The notes beneath the pieces are model-generated. The model made no database searches and had not been told where the DNA came from. It was given only the letters and a program-made list of their open reading frames with translations. A stretch of DNA of 64,000 bases from Niveibacterium microcysteis (GTDB lineage: Bacteria > Pseudomonadota > Gammaproteobacteria > Burkholderiales > Rhodocyclaceae), in assembly GCF_017161445.1 (NCBI RefSeq), contig NZ_CP071060.1, positions 2,294,001-2,358,000 of the forward strand, read 5' to 3'. Each line of letters opens with the position of its first letter. The first letter of the stretch is position 1. Made by a program: the position numbers and the translations under genes. Shown here piece after piece: positions 9,312-19,200 of this stretch.

Positions 9312-9341
9312 GGCACCCTGCGGTGATGTGCGCAGGGTGCC
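9312..9341 (-). terminator. Perfect 11-bp stem-loop after hcp (attenuator or mRNA-stabilising hairpin)
   Basis: GGCACCCTGCG (9312-9322) and CGCAGGGTGCC (9331-9341) are perfect complements around an 8-nt loop. It starts 10 bp after the hcp stop. On the minus strand it is followed by TAGTTTCGTC, a weak U-stretch. It could act as a partial terminator that lowers expression of hcp2 and later genes relative to hcp, or as a 3'-end stabiliser. Confidence 0.7.
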
Positions 9342-9350
9342 GGCTGCAGA

Positions 9351-9839
9351 TCAGCCGAATGCCGTGTTCTCGGCAATGTTCCAACCAACGATCTTCGGAC
9401 CGCCATCCGGACCGCCTTTTTCGTTCTGCGGTTGGTACTCAAACTTGACCTTGGCGAAATTCAGCGTGACGTTCTCGGTGAGACGGTCTTCGCCGCCGCT
9501 GCCACCCGTGCTGACGGAGGTGATGATCACTTCGTTCATCGTGATCTTGATGTACTCAAGCGGATCCTTGCCGGCCTTCCGGACGACAAGAACGGCTTCG
9601 TCGTGGTGCTCGCCGTTGCAGCAGGAGAGCATCAGTGCGTGGGTGGATGCGTCGACCCACTTGGTAAAAGAGATGTCCTGAACGCTCACCTTGCCCGAGC
9701 CGCCACCGCCACCCATGTGGGTTGTGCCGGATTGCGACATGCCCCAGCTCCAGGCAAGCACATCAATCTCTTTCTTGTGCGACTTGTCGGTGGACTCACC
9801 GTCAATGCCTTTGATCTTCATGAACATATCAACTGCCAT
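9351..9839 (-). CDS. hcp: Type VI inner-tube protein Hcp (TssD)
   Basis: The 162-residue protein is the canonical Hcp of the cluster: MAVDMFMKIKGIDGESTDKS, EIDVLAWSWGMSQSGT, VQDISFTKWVDASTHALML and KFEYQPQNEKGG. It forms the hexameric tube that is fired through the sheath. A glycine-rich loop (GGGGGSG at about residues 43-49) lies where the extended loop of Hcp interlocks rings. A very strong ribosome site (AAGGAGAGG, 4 nt before ATG) agrees with the high expression expected for tube protein. It lies 185 bp after tssC and is followed by a perfect hairpin. Confidence 0.95.
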   Translation of the reverse strand: MAVDMFMKIKGIDGESTDKSHKKEIDVLAWSWGMSQSGTTHMGGGGGSGKVSVQDISFTKWVDASTHALMLSCCNGEHHDEAVLVVRKAGKDPLEYIKITMNEVIITSVSTGGSGGEDRLTENVTLNFAKVKFEYQPQNEKGGPDGGPKIVGWNIAENTAFG

Positions 9840-10024
9840 GGTGCCTCTCCTTAGTGGGTTGCCTGCTGTTCGCGCCCGTTTCGGGCAGGTACGTCATGAG
9901 CACGAGACGGCGTGCCCGCCCAGATCCAACCCTGCCCGACGCGGGCGGGGTACTACCTGTTGTGCGCAATCGCCAAAGCGACGACCGGCACTAGCTTCAA
10001 CAAACGATCCTGGTGTCCTGCGCG
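9840..10024 (-). other. tssC-hcp intergenic region with GC-rich hairpins
   Basis: The spacer holds three small perfect inverted repeats: GCCCG-TTT-CGGGC at 9874-9886, GCCCG-ACG-CGGGC at 9934-9946, and a 7-bp pair CCCGCCC/GGGCGGG at 9915-9921 and 9943-9949. None has a T-run, so they are more likely structured leader or RNase-processing elements in front of the hcp ribosome site than terminators. No promoter motif was recognised. Confidence 0.4.
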
Positions 10025-11518
10025 TCAGGCGCTCTTCTGCGAAGGCAGCTTCGAAACCAGTCGCAGAGAGACCGTTAGGCCCTCAAGCTGGTAATGCGGC
10101 CGCAGGAAGAACTTCGATGAGTAGTAGCCCGGGTTGCCTTCGACCTCTTCAACCTTGACTTCCGCTGCCGCGAGCGGGCGACGGGCTTTCGTTTGTTCCG
10201 ACGAGTGCGCGGGATCGCCATCGACGTAATTCATGATCCACTTCTGCAACCAGCGCTCCATGTCGTCACGCTCCTTGAATGAGCCGACCTTGTCGCGGAC
10301 GATGCACTTCAGGTAGTGCGCAAAGCGGCAGCATGCAAAGAGATACGGCAGGCGCGCCGCAAGGTTTGCATTGGCTGTGGCGTCCGGGTCGTCATACTCA
10401 GCGGGCTTCTGCAGGGACTGGGCACCGATGAACGCAGCAAAGTCTGAATTCTTGCGGTGAATCAACGGCATGAATCCGCACTTAGCAAGCTCGGCTTCGC
10501 GGCGATCGCTGATGGCGATCTCGGTCGGGCACTTCATGTCAACGCCGCCGTCATCGGTCGGGAAGCTATGGACCGGAAGCCCTTCCACGGCACCGCCGGA
10601 CTCAATGCCGCGGATACGTGAGCACCAACCAAACTCCTTGAAGGAGCGGTTGATATTGACCGCCATGGCATAGGCCGAGTTGGCCCAGGTGTACTTGCTG
10701 TGGTCGGCCGCGCCAGTGTCTTCTTCGAAATTGAATGCCTCGACCGGGCTCGTCTTGGCGCCGTACGGCAAGCGCGCCAGAAAGCGCGGCATGGCAAGGC
10801 CGATATATCGGGCGTCATCGGAGTCACGCAGAGACCGCCATGCCGCGTACTCCGGGGTCGAGAAGATCTTAGTCAGGTCACGGGGATTGGCGAGCTCTTG
10901 CCACGAACCCATCTGCATGACGGTCGGTGACACGCCAGCGATAAACGGCGCGTGGGCGGAAGCTGCGACCTTCGCCATTTCGCCAAGCATCTCGACATCG
11001 GGGGCGCTCTGATCAAAGTGGTAGTCACCAACCAGACACCCAAAGGGCTCGCCACCAAACTGACCGTACTCTTCTTCGTAGACCTTCTTGAACAACGGGC
11101 TTTGATCCCAGGCGGTACCCTTGTACCGTTTGAGGGTCTTACCAAGCTCCGCCTTTGAGATGTTCATCACACGGATCTTGAGCTGCTCGTCGGTCTCGGT
11201 GTTGTTGACCAGATAGTGAAGACCGCGCCATGCGCCCTCGAGCTTCTGGAAGTCCTCGCTGTGCATGATCAGATTGATCTGCTCCGACAGCTTGCGATCG
11301 AGCTCCGCGATCATTGACTCGATCGACTTGATGACATCCGAACCGATCAACTGCGTCTGCGACAGCGCTTGTTGCGCGAGTGTCTGCACAGCGCGGCTTA
11401 CGGCATCGCGCGCCTCGTCGGTTTTCGGCTTGAACTCGCGTTGGAGTAGCGAAGAAAAGTCGCTTCCTTCTGCTGCAACGGCGGCTTGCGATTCCGTTTG
11501 CATTTGCGGGTCGGCCAT
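10025..11518 (-). CDS. tssC: Type VI sheath large subunit TssC
   Basis: The 497-residue protein is a TssC/VipB (EvpB family) sheath subunit. It has the expected central blocks: FQKLEGAWRGLHYLVNNTET, EEYGQFGGEPFGCLVGDYHF, FSTPEYAAWRSLRDSDDARY and GLAMPRFLARLPYG. The C-terminus is NPGYYSSKFFLRPHYQLEGL plus SLRLVSKLP. With TssB it builds the contractile sheath around Hcp. Residues near the N-terminus (about 20-60) supply the strand exchanged with TssB. It follows tssB by 47 bp. Confidence 0.97.
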   Translation of the reverse strand: MADPQMQTESQAAVAAEGSDFSSLLQREFKPKTDEARDAVSRAVQTLAQQALSQTQLIGSDVIKSIESMIAELDRKLSEQINLIMHSEDFQKLEGAWRGLHYLVNNTETDEQLKIRVMNISKAELGKTLKRYKGTAWDQSPLFKKVYEEEYGQFGGEPFGCLVGDYHFDQSAPDVEMLGEMAKVAASAHAPFIAGVSPTVMQMGSWQELANPRDLTKIFSTPEYAAWRSLRDSDDARYIGLAMPRFLARLPYGAKTSPVEAFNFEEDTGAADHSKYTWANSAYAMAVNINRSFKEFGWCSRIRGIESGGAVEGLPVHSFPTDDGGVDMKCPTEIAISDRREAELAKCGFMPLIHRKNSDFAAFIGAQSLQKPAEYDDPDATANANLAARLPYLFACCRFAHYLKCIVRDKVGSFKERDDMERWLQKWIMNYVDGDPAHSSEQTKARRPLAAAEVKVEEVEGNPGYYSSKFFLRPHYQLEGLTVSLRLVSKLPSQKSA

Positions 11519-11565
11519 TAGGGTTTCCTCCGGCTAAATTAGTAATTGGACGGAACGGTATGCGC

Positions 11566-12075
11566 TTAGCTGCCTGACTCTTCAGCCGGCTTCGGTGTCG
11601 CGGCGAGCGTCTGGAGCAGGGCGGGATCACTCAGGACTTGCGAGATGAGCTCTTCAGCGCCGGTCTTTCCGTCCATGTAGGTAATCAGGTTCGAGAGTTG
11701 CTGACGCGCTTCGAGCAATTTGTTCAGTGCGTCTACTTTGCGAGCGACCGCAGCAGGCGAAAAGTCGTCCATGCTCTCGAACGTGAGTTCGACATTCAGG
11801 TTGCCTTCGCCGGTCAGCGTATTGGGCACGGCGAATGCGACACGTGGTTTCATCGACTTGAGGCGACTGTCGAAGTTATCGACATCAATCTCCAGGAATT
11901 TGCGATCGGCCACGGGTGCCAGGGGCTCCGCGGGCTTGCCGGACAGATCCGCAAGAACACCCATCACAAAAGGCAACTGGACCTTCTTTTCCGCGCCGTA
12001 AAGTTCGACGTCGTACTCGATCTGGACACGCGGTGCGCGGTTCCGCGCAATGAACTTCTGGCTGCTATCGGCCAT
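11566..12075 (-). CDS. tssB: Type VI sheath small subunit TssB
   Basis: The 169-residue TssB/VipA subunit starts MADSSQKFIARNRAPRVQIE and has YDVELYGAEKKVQLPFVMGV, LADLSGKPAEPL and FLEIDVDNFDSRLKSMKPRV. These are family-diagnostic. It pairs with TssC in the sheath; its C-terminal helix (about 125-155) is the segment recognised by TagJ and ClpV in related systems. It lies 56 bp after tssA. The spacer has a short hairpin (TCCCC-GTCGA-GGGGA, 12105-12119). Confidence 0.96.
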   Translation of the reverse strand: MADSSQKFIARNRAPRVQIEYDVELYGAEKKVQLPFVMGVLADLSGKPAEPLAPVADRKFLEIDVDNFDSRLKSMKPRVAFAVPNTLTGEGNLNVELTFESMDDFSPAAVARKVDALNKLLEARQQLSNLITYMDGKTGAEELISQVLSDPALLQTLAATPKPAEESGS

Positions 12076-12131
12076 GTCTGCCTCCGGTCAGGGTATTAGC
12101 GTGATCCCCGTCGAGGGGACCGCGATGGTCA

Positions 12132-13172
12132 TTACTCGTTTTCGAGCTTGGCTCCGACAATCTTCTCAGCCTGCGACAGGCCGTCTGGCGCAAGATCGTT
12201 CAGCAGCTCAAGGAAATTCATATTCATCATTCGCTGAGCACGTCGCAGGACCAGTTGCACTGGGTTGCTCGGCTCCGTTCTGGCAAGGTACTCGCACATC
12301 CGTTCAAGTGTCGTGACAACATCCTCGCGAGATCGAATTTCACCTGGCCTCGTGACGACTGCCCCTTGACGATCGGATTCGCCGGGCTGCGCACCAGCCG
12401 TTTCCGACTCCGCGGCGGTCTCGGCCGTCTGGGGAGCAAGTCGATCGACGAACTGGCGCACTGAAAACAGCGTCCCCAAGATTGGTTTTAGATCAAGCGA
12501 TTGGGCACCGCCAACCTTGTCGGCGATGTAGCTCTCGATGGCTTTGATGATTTCGAATGAGGCGCGGACTCGTGCCGGTAGTTCCGGATCGTCAGCGATA
12601 CCTGCGGACAGCATGCCGCTCACTTGCGCTTCGCTCAGCGGATTCTCGGATCGCGGCGGCAGGCGACCCGCAGCCACCTCGATATCGCGTACGGTGAGGG
12701 CACCTGCCTGTCGCGACCGGACCAACCATGCTTCGCGCAGATCACCGACGACAGCCTCTACCGCAGTCAGCGGCGTCAGCGCGTTGACGCGCATGGTCGG
12801 GTCATTGTCGTCCTCCGCATCCAACTCGGGATGAAGTGCGTCCCAGTAGGTTTCGAGAAGCCGCTGAATCAGCGTAATGCCCTGGACAAATCCCGCAAAG
12901 CCCTCAATGTGGGTCGAGGCCCGAAGCAGTTGCATCGCGACTCGCAGGTCCTTCGAACGTGTTAGCAGCGAAGTGGCAATACGACTCACCAAGGCCCAGT
13001 CTGGGCCACTCCCTTCGATGCGACGCACGCCGGAGCCGTCGGTCGTCCCGAACTCCTGGTCGGGCTGAGCTTTGGCCGCTTCCTCCAGTTCCAGAAACTC
13101 TGGGTCGTACTCAAGGTTCGGACCACAGGGTGATGAATCTGACACTGGCTTGAGTGCTTCGTCGATATTCAC
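12132..13172 (-). CDS. tssA: Type VI cap/priming protein TssA
   Basis: The 346-residue protein has the ImpA N-terminal domain: PVSDSSPCGPNLEYDPEFLE, EEAAKAQPDQEFG and PDWALVSRIATSLLTRSKDL. A variable middle and a short C-terminal helical domain follow (MCEYLARTEPSNPVQLVLRR, then FLELLNDLAPDG). The length and the SNPV-X-LLLRRA-type tail fit a TssA1-like class. TssA primes and coordinates tube and sheath polymerisation. The start is GTG at 13172 with a strong GGAGGGG five nucleotides upstream. It is the first T6SS gene, starting only 76 bp after the adhesin stop on the same strand. Confidence 0.94.
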   Translation of the reverse strand: MNIDEALKPVSDSSPCGPNLEYDPEFLELEEAAKAQPDQEFGTTDGSGVRRIEGSGPDWALVSRIATSLLTRSKDLRVAMQLLRASTHIEGFAGFVQGITLIQRLLETYWDALHPELDAEDDNDPTMRVNALTPLTAVEAVVGDLREAWLVRSRQAGALTVRDIEVAAGRLPPRSENPLSEAQVSGMLSAGIADDPELPARVRASFEIIKAIESYIADKVGGAQSLDLKPILGTLFSVRQFVDRLAPQTAETAAESETAGAQPGESDRQGAVVTRPGEIRSREDVVTTLERMCEYLARTEPSNPVQLVLRRAQRMMNMNFLELLNDLAPDGLSQAEKIVGAKLENE

Positions 13173-13248
13173 TTTGTCCCCTCCGGAGTCACCGACCTGC
13201 GTGGCACGGCGCTATCCCGATATTCTGCACGCATGAGGTGCGTTACGA

Positions 13249-16200
13249 CTACTTGCATGACAGCGAATTAGCGTCCGGATCACAAGTTTCTGGACGACGC
13301 AGCCCGTCAACGTCGGTTGTGGCGGGGCGGCCGGGGCCCACCTCAGCGATGACGCCACTGCGAAGGCGCCGCGTTACGTTCTCCGTTCGTACCGCATCCT
13401 CAATCTTCTGGCGACGTGCATCCTCCGCAATGGCCGATATGGCCGTCAGCGCACCAACAAGGTTCGCCATTTCTGGTTGTGAGCCGTTATAAAAGATCTG
13501 TATCTCAGTACTTATATTCGTCCCGTCGTAATACGGGATCTGAGCAGCAGAGCCGCCAGCGAATACAGCAAAGTCTGGTCGGAATGCCCCCTTTGGGGTA
13601 AGTGTCACGAACCCACCACGCCCCTCGTCACCGATCTGAATTCGTATCCAATCACCCTGGGAAGGGGACCCGAAACCATGACTCGTGAATGCGGGAAGGA
13701 GAATGTCAAAGACCACACCAGGTAACGAGGTGGGCACACCCTGCGCGTTGATATATGGCAGGCGAGCTTTGATTAGTCCGTCCGCGCCTGTCCTCAGACG
13801 GGCGCTTGTGATCTTGACGGCGTCCGCGAGCAGGCCTGATGCGGGGGCCGTGAGATCAGCTTTGGGGGAACCCGCAACATTGATCTGGTCTGAGCTGAGC
13901 CGGACGAAGCTCACCGGTATTGATTTCGCGGTCTGGCTAAAACGATTGGAATCGCTGTACGATCCGCTGACGGCGGATACGCCGCCGTGTAGGGTGTTCG
14001 TTGTCCCTTCGATGTTGATGGAGCCGCCATCGGTGGATCGCAAGGCGAGCAGACTACCCGCGGCAGTATTGATGGACGAGCCCGCCTCTTGTGAGATCGT
14101 CGCGCTGTATTCCTGCAAATCGGCCGAACCAAAACGAAGCGTTGGAACACCTGCCTGGGCGGCACGGGCAAGGAGAGTGGGATCAGAGTAGTGGCCCAGT
14201 ACCGTCGGCGTCGCGTTACTTGTCACCACCAGCGTTCCGCCGTCCAATACCAGGTCGCCGCCAAAGGTGACGACCTGGTCGGCCGTGATGTCGCCGCCCG
14301 CGCGTAGATGGACGTCTCCAAGACGCAGCGAATTCGAGCTACGAACTTCTGCGCTGTTCGCGTCGATATTCAGAGCATTGCCCGGTGCGGCCCAACGATT
14401 GGCGGTGTTGGTCACAATAACGCTGCCACCGGCGTTCAAGGTCAAAGGACCGTCGCTTACCACTGCGTCTCGAATGACGATGTCGCCCGTCGTACGAACG
14501 GACGGGCCAGCGGTTCCAAAAGCGAACTCCGTTTTGTCACCGGCCGAACCCGAGTAATCAGTCGCGACGCTGCCCAGCGCTCCTTCGACTCCCAGGGCGC
14601 GCGTGAACCGTGTAACGCCTGCTGTTTCGGCAGTTAGCGACGAGCCGTTAGCACTATTGATGGCGCCGTTGAAAACGATCGACCCCGCTTCCTGGCTGAC
14701 GAGTCGAGCGTCGCTATTCAGCCAAACGGCCCCATTCCAGTTCTGGTCTCCGCGTGTCGTGATGGACGGCGCTGCAACGTCAATCCGGTCTACTGCGCTA
14801 GCTATCAGCGACGTCGGAGCGGCGGTTGCACCGACGGCACCGCTGATCGTAATTCGCGTCGCAGCGTCGAGCATCAAAGCGTGTGGCCCGTCGATTGGCG
14901 CACGAACGGCCACTGTATTGGCGCGCACGGCGACATTGCCGCCTAACGTGACCGGACCGTCAAACGTGATCGTGCCAGCTGAGGCGCCGAACGTGTTCGT
15001 CAGCACAACAGCAGAGCCGTAGTGTTGCGAGCCACTTGTCTGCACGCCATGCAGGCTCGCGGGGCCCGATACATCGAGCATGGTGAGCGCAGCATTGCTC
15101 CCGACCAGACTTGAAAGCTCCGTGGCCTTGGTGCTGTCGAGGGTTAAGCTGCGGCCACCGTCGATTCGATCGGAGAACGAAATTGAGCCGCTGCCAGTGC
15201 TAACGGTCGTGTCGCCGGCGAGGGTGGTTGCACCCGTGACCGCAAACGCGTCGTTGCTGGTGGTGTAGCTGCCATCGAGCGTCGTGGCGCCGTTGAGCGC
15301 CACATCGCCACCGGCGGAGAGGTTCTTCAGCGCAATGCTGGTGGCCGTGACGCTCACCGCACCGTTGGTGCGGATCGCTTGGGTTGCATTGAAGCTGCCC
15401 GCCGAGGCGGTGAGGGTGGTGAGCGGGCTGCTGGCGCCGACCGCGCCGCTGAACGTTGTGCTGCCGGTGTTGGTGGTGCTCAGTGCATGTGCGCCGTCGA
15501 CAGTGCCGCCGAAGCCGATCGCCCCCGTGCCGGTGGTGACCGTGGTGTCGCCCGCGAGGGTCGTTGCGCCGGTGACGGCAAACGCGTCGTTGCTGGTGGT
15601 GTAGCTGCCATCGAGCGTCGCGGCGCCGTTGAGTGCCACATCGCCCCCGGCGGCGAGATTCTTCAGGCCAATGCTCGTCGCCGTAACGCTCACCGCACCG
15701 CTGGTGCTGATCGCTTGGGCTGCGTTGAAGCTGCCCGCCGAGGCGGTGAGGGTAGTGAGCGGGCTGCTGCCGCCGACCGTGCCGCTGAAGGTGGTGCTGC
15801 CGGTGTTGGTGGTATTCAGTGCATGCGCGCCATCGACCGTGCTGGCAAAGCTGATCGCGCCACTGCCCGTGCTGACGGTCGTGTCGCCAGCGAGGGTTGT
15901 TGCACCGTTAACGACAAACGCACCGTTGTTGGTGGTGTAGCTGCCATCGAGCGTCGTGGCGCCGTTGAGCGCCACATCGCCACCGGCGGAGAGGTTCTTC
16001 AGCGCAATGCTGGTGGCCGTGACGCTCACCGCACCGTTGGTGCGGATCGCTTGGGTTGCATTGAAGCTGCCCGCCGAGGCGGTGAGGGTAGTGAGCGGGC
16101 TGCTGCCGCCGACCGTGCCGCTGAAGGTGGTGCTGCCGGTGTTGGTGGTATTCAGTGCATGCGCGCCATCGACCGTGCTGGCAAAGCTGATCGCGCCACT

Positions 16201-19200
16201 GCCCGTGCTGACGGTCGTGTCGCCAGCGAGGGTTGTTGCACCGTTAACGACAAACGCACCGTTGTTGGTGGTGTAGCTGCCATCGAGCGTCGTGGCGCCG
16301 TTGAGCGCCACATCGCCACCGGCGGAGAGGTTCTTCAGCGCAATGCTGGTGGCCGTGACGCTCACCGCACCGTTGGTGCGGATCGCTTGGGTTGCATTGA
16401 AGCTGCCCGCCGCGGCGGTGAGGGTGGTGAGCGGGCTGCTGGCGCCGACCGCGCCGCTGAACGTGGTGCTGCCGGTGTTGGTGGTGCTCAGTGCATGTGC
16501 GCCGTCGACCGTGCCGCCGAAGCCGATCGCCCCCGTGCCGGTGGTGACCGTGGTGTCGCCCGCGAGGGTCGTTGCGCCGGTGACGGCAAACGCGTCGTTG
16601 CTGGTGGTGTAGCTGCCATCGAGCGTCGTGGCACCGTTGAGCGCCACATTGCCCCCTGCGGTGAGGTTCTTGAGCGCAATGCTGGCGGCTGTGACACGGA
16701 CCGCACCGCTGGTACTGATCGCTTGGGCTGCATTAAAGCTGCCCGCCGCGGCGGAGAGGGTGGTGAGCGGGGTGCTGCCGCCCACCGCGCCGCTGAAGGT
16801 GGTGCTGCCGGTGTTGGTGGTATTCAGTGCATGCGCGCCATCGACCGTGCTGGCAAAGCTGATCGCGCCACTGCCCGTGCTGACGGTCGTGTCGCCAGCG
16901 AGGGTGGTCGCACCGTTAACGACAAACGCACCGTTGTTGGTGGTGTAGCTGCCGTCGAGCGTCGTGGCACCGTTGAGCGCCACATTGCCCCCTGCGGTGA
17001 GGTTCTTGAGCGCAATGCTGGCGGCTGTGATGCTGACCGCATCGCTGGTGCTGATCGCTTGGGCTGCATCAAAGCTGCCCGCTGCGGCGGAGAGGGTGGT
17101 GAGGCGGCTGCTGCCGCCCACCGCGCCGCTGAAGGTGGTGCTGCCGGTGTTGGTGGTATTCAGTGCATGCGCGCCATCGACCGTGCTGGCAAAGCTGATC
17201 GCGCCACTGCCCGTGCTGACGGTCGTGTCGCCAGCGAGGGTTGTTGCACCGTTAACGACAAACGCACCGTTGTTGGTGGTGTAGCTGCCATCGAGCGTCG
17301 TGGCACCGTTGAGCGCCACATTGCCCCCTGCGGTGAGGTTCTTGAGCGCAATGCTGGCGGCTGTGATGCTGACCGCATCGCTGGTGCTGATCGCTTGGGC
17401 TGCATCAAAGCTGCCCGCTGCGGCGGAGAGGGTGGTGAGGCGGCTGCTGCCGCCCACCGCGCCGCTGAAGGTGGTGCTGCCGGTGTTGGTGGTATTCAGT
17501 GCATGCGCGCCATCGACCGTGCTGGCAAAGCTGATCGCGCCACTGCCCGTGCTGACGGTCGTGTCGCCAGCGAGGGTTGTTGCACCGTTAACGACAAACG
17601 CACCGTTGTTGGTGGTGTAGCTGCCATCGAGCGTCTTGGCACCGTTGAGCGCCACATTGCCCCCTGCGGTGAGGTTCTTGAGCGCAATGCTGGCGGCTGT
17701 GATGCTGACCGCACCGCTGGTGCTGATCGCTTGGGCTGCATCAAAGCTGCCCGCCGCGGCGGAGAGGGTGGTGAGCGGGGTGCTCCCGCCTACCGCGCCG
17801 CTGAACGTGGTGCTGCCGGTGCCGGTGGTGCTCAGTGCATGCGCGCCGTCGACCGTGCCGCCGAAGCTGATCGCGCCACTGCCCGTGCTGACGGTCGTGT
17901 CGCCAGCGAGGGTGGTCGCACCCGTAACGCCGAAATAGCCACCTGTGGTGGTGTAGTTGCCGCTCAGCGCTGCATTTCCGACAATCGAGATCGCGCCGCC
18001 GTTCGTCTCGGCGCCAACCAACTGCGTGGTGCCAATGCCATTGCTGGTGAGGCTGGCAAGATTCGTGGCGCCTCCGACGAGCGCAGCGAAAATCTTGTCG
18101 AAGTTGCCGTCGAGATTGAGCGCGTAGGCGCCGTCGACCGGTCCGCTGAATGTCAATGTCCCGCTGGCGTTCAACGTGACGTCACCGAGCAGATTTATAC
18201 AGGGCATGCTGCCACTGGCCGAGAACGTGCCGACTATACTGTCACATCCGCCAATGGCTCCTTCTCGTTTTGCGAAGCCCTTGTCAGCACGGTCCAGCCA
18301 GAGAAGTCCTTTAATGGACCCCGAGATGCTCTTGAGGAAGGTCGGTTGCTCAAGCTGCACCGGGTCGTCGTAAGTCTGGTCGTTCGTTGTTGTAACGCTG
18401 GCGATATTTGGATAGCTGGTGCCGGCAACGGCCAATTCCGTCAAGCCTCCACCAGTGATGGTGAGGCTCCTGAGTGGCGTCGTTGCGCCGAACGCGCCTC
18501 CGACGTGGGTAGTACCGCTGTTCGTGAGCAAAAGCGCATGCGCGCCGTCGACCGTGCCGCCGAAGCGGATCGCGCCACTGCCCGTGCTGACGGTCGTGTC
18601 GCCAGCGAGGGTGGTCGCACCCGTAACGCCGAAATAGCCACCCGTGGTGGTGTAGTTGCCGCTCAGCGCTGCATTTCCGACAATCGAGATCGCGCCGCCG
18701 TTCGTCTCGGCGCCAACCAACTGCGTGGTGCCAATGCCATTGCTGGTGAGGCTGGCAAGATTCGTGGCGCCTCCGACGAGCGCAGCGAAAGTCTTGTCGA
18801 AGTTGCCGTCGAGATTGAGCGCGTAGGCGCCGTCGACCGGTCCGCTGAATGTCAATGTCCCGCTGGCGTTCAACGTGACGTCACCGAGCAGATTTATACA
18901 GGGCATGCTGCCACTGGCCGAGAACGTGCCGACTATACTGTCACATCCGCCAATGGCTCCTTCTCGTTTTGCGAAGCCCTTGTCAGCACGGTCCAGCCAG
19001 AGAAGTCCTTTAATGGACCCCGAGATGCTCTTGAGGAAGGTCGGTTGCTCAAGCTGCACCGGGTCGTCGTAAGTCTGGTCGTTCGTTGTTGTAACGCTGG
19101 CGATATTTGGATAGCTGGTGCCGGCAACGGCCAATTCCGTCAAGCCTCCACCAGTGATGGTGAGGCTCCTGAGTGGCGTCGTTGCGCCGAACGCGCCTCC

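Noticed and set aside
13203..13218. TGGCAC on the plus strand upstream of tssA
   Set aside because: The -12 element reads TATC rather than TTGC, and the motif points away from tssA.
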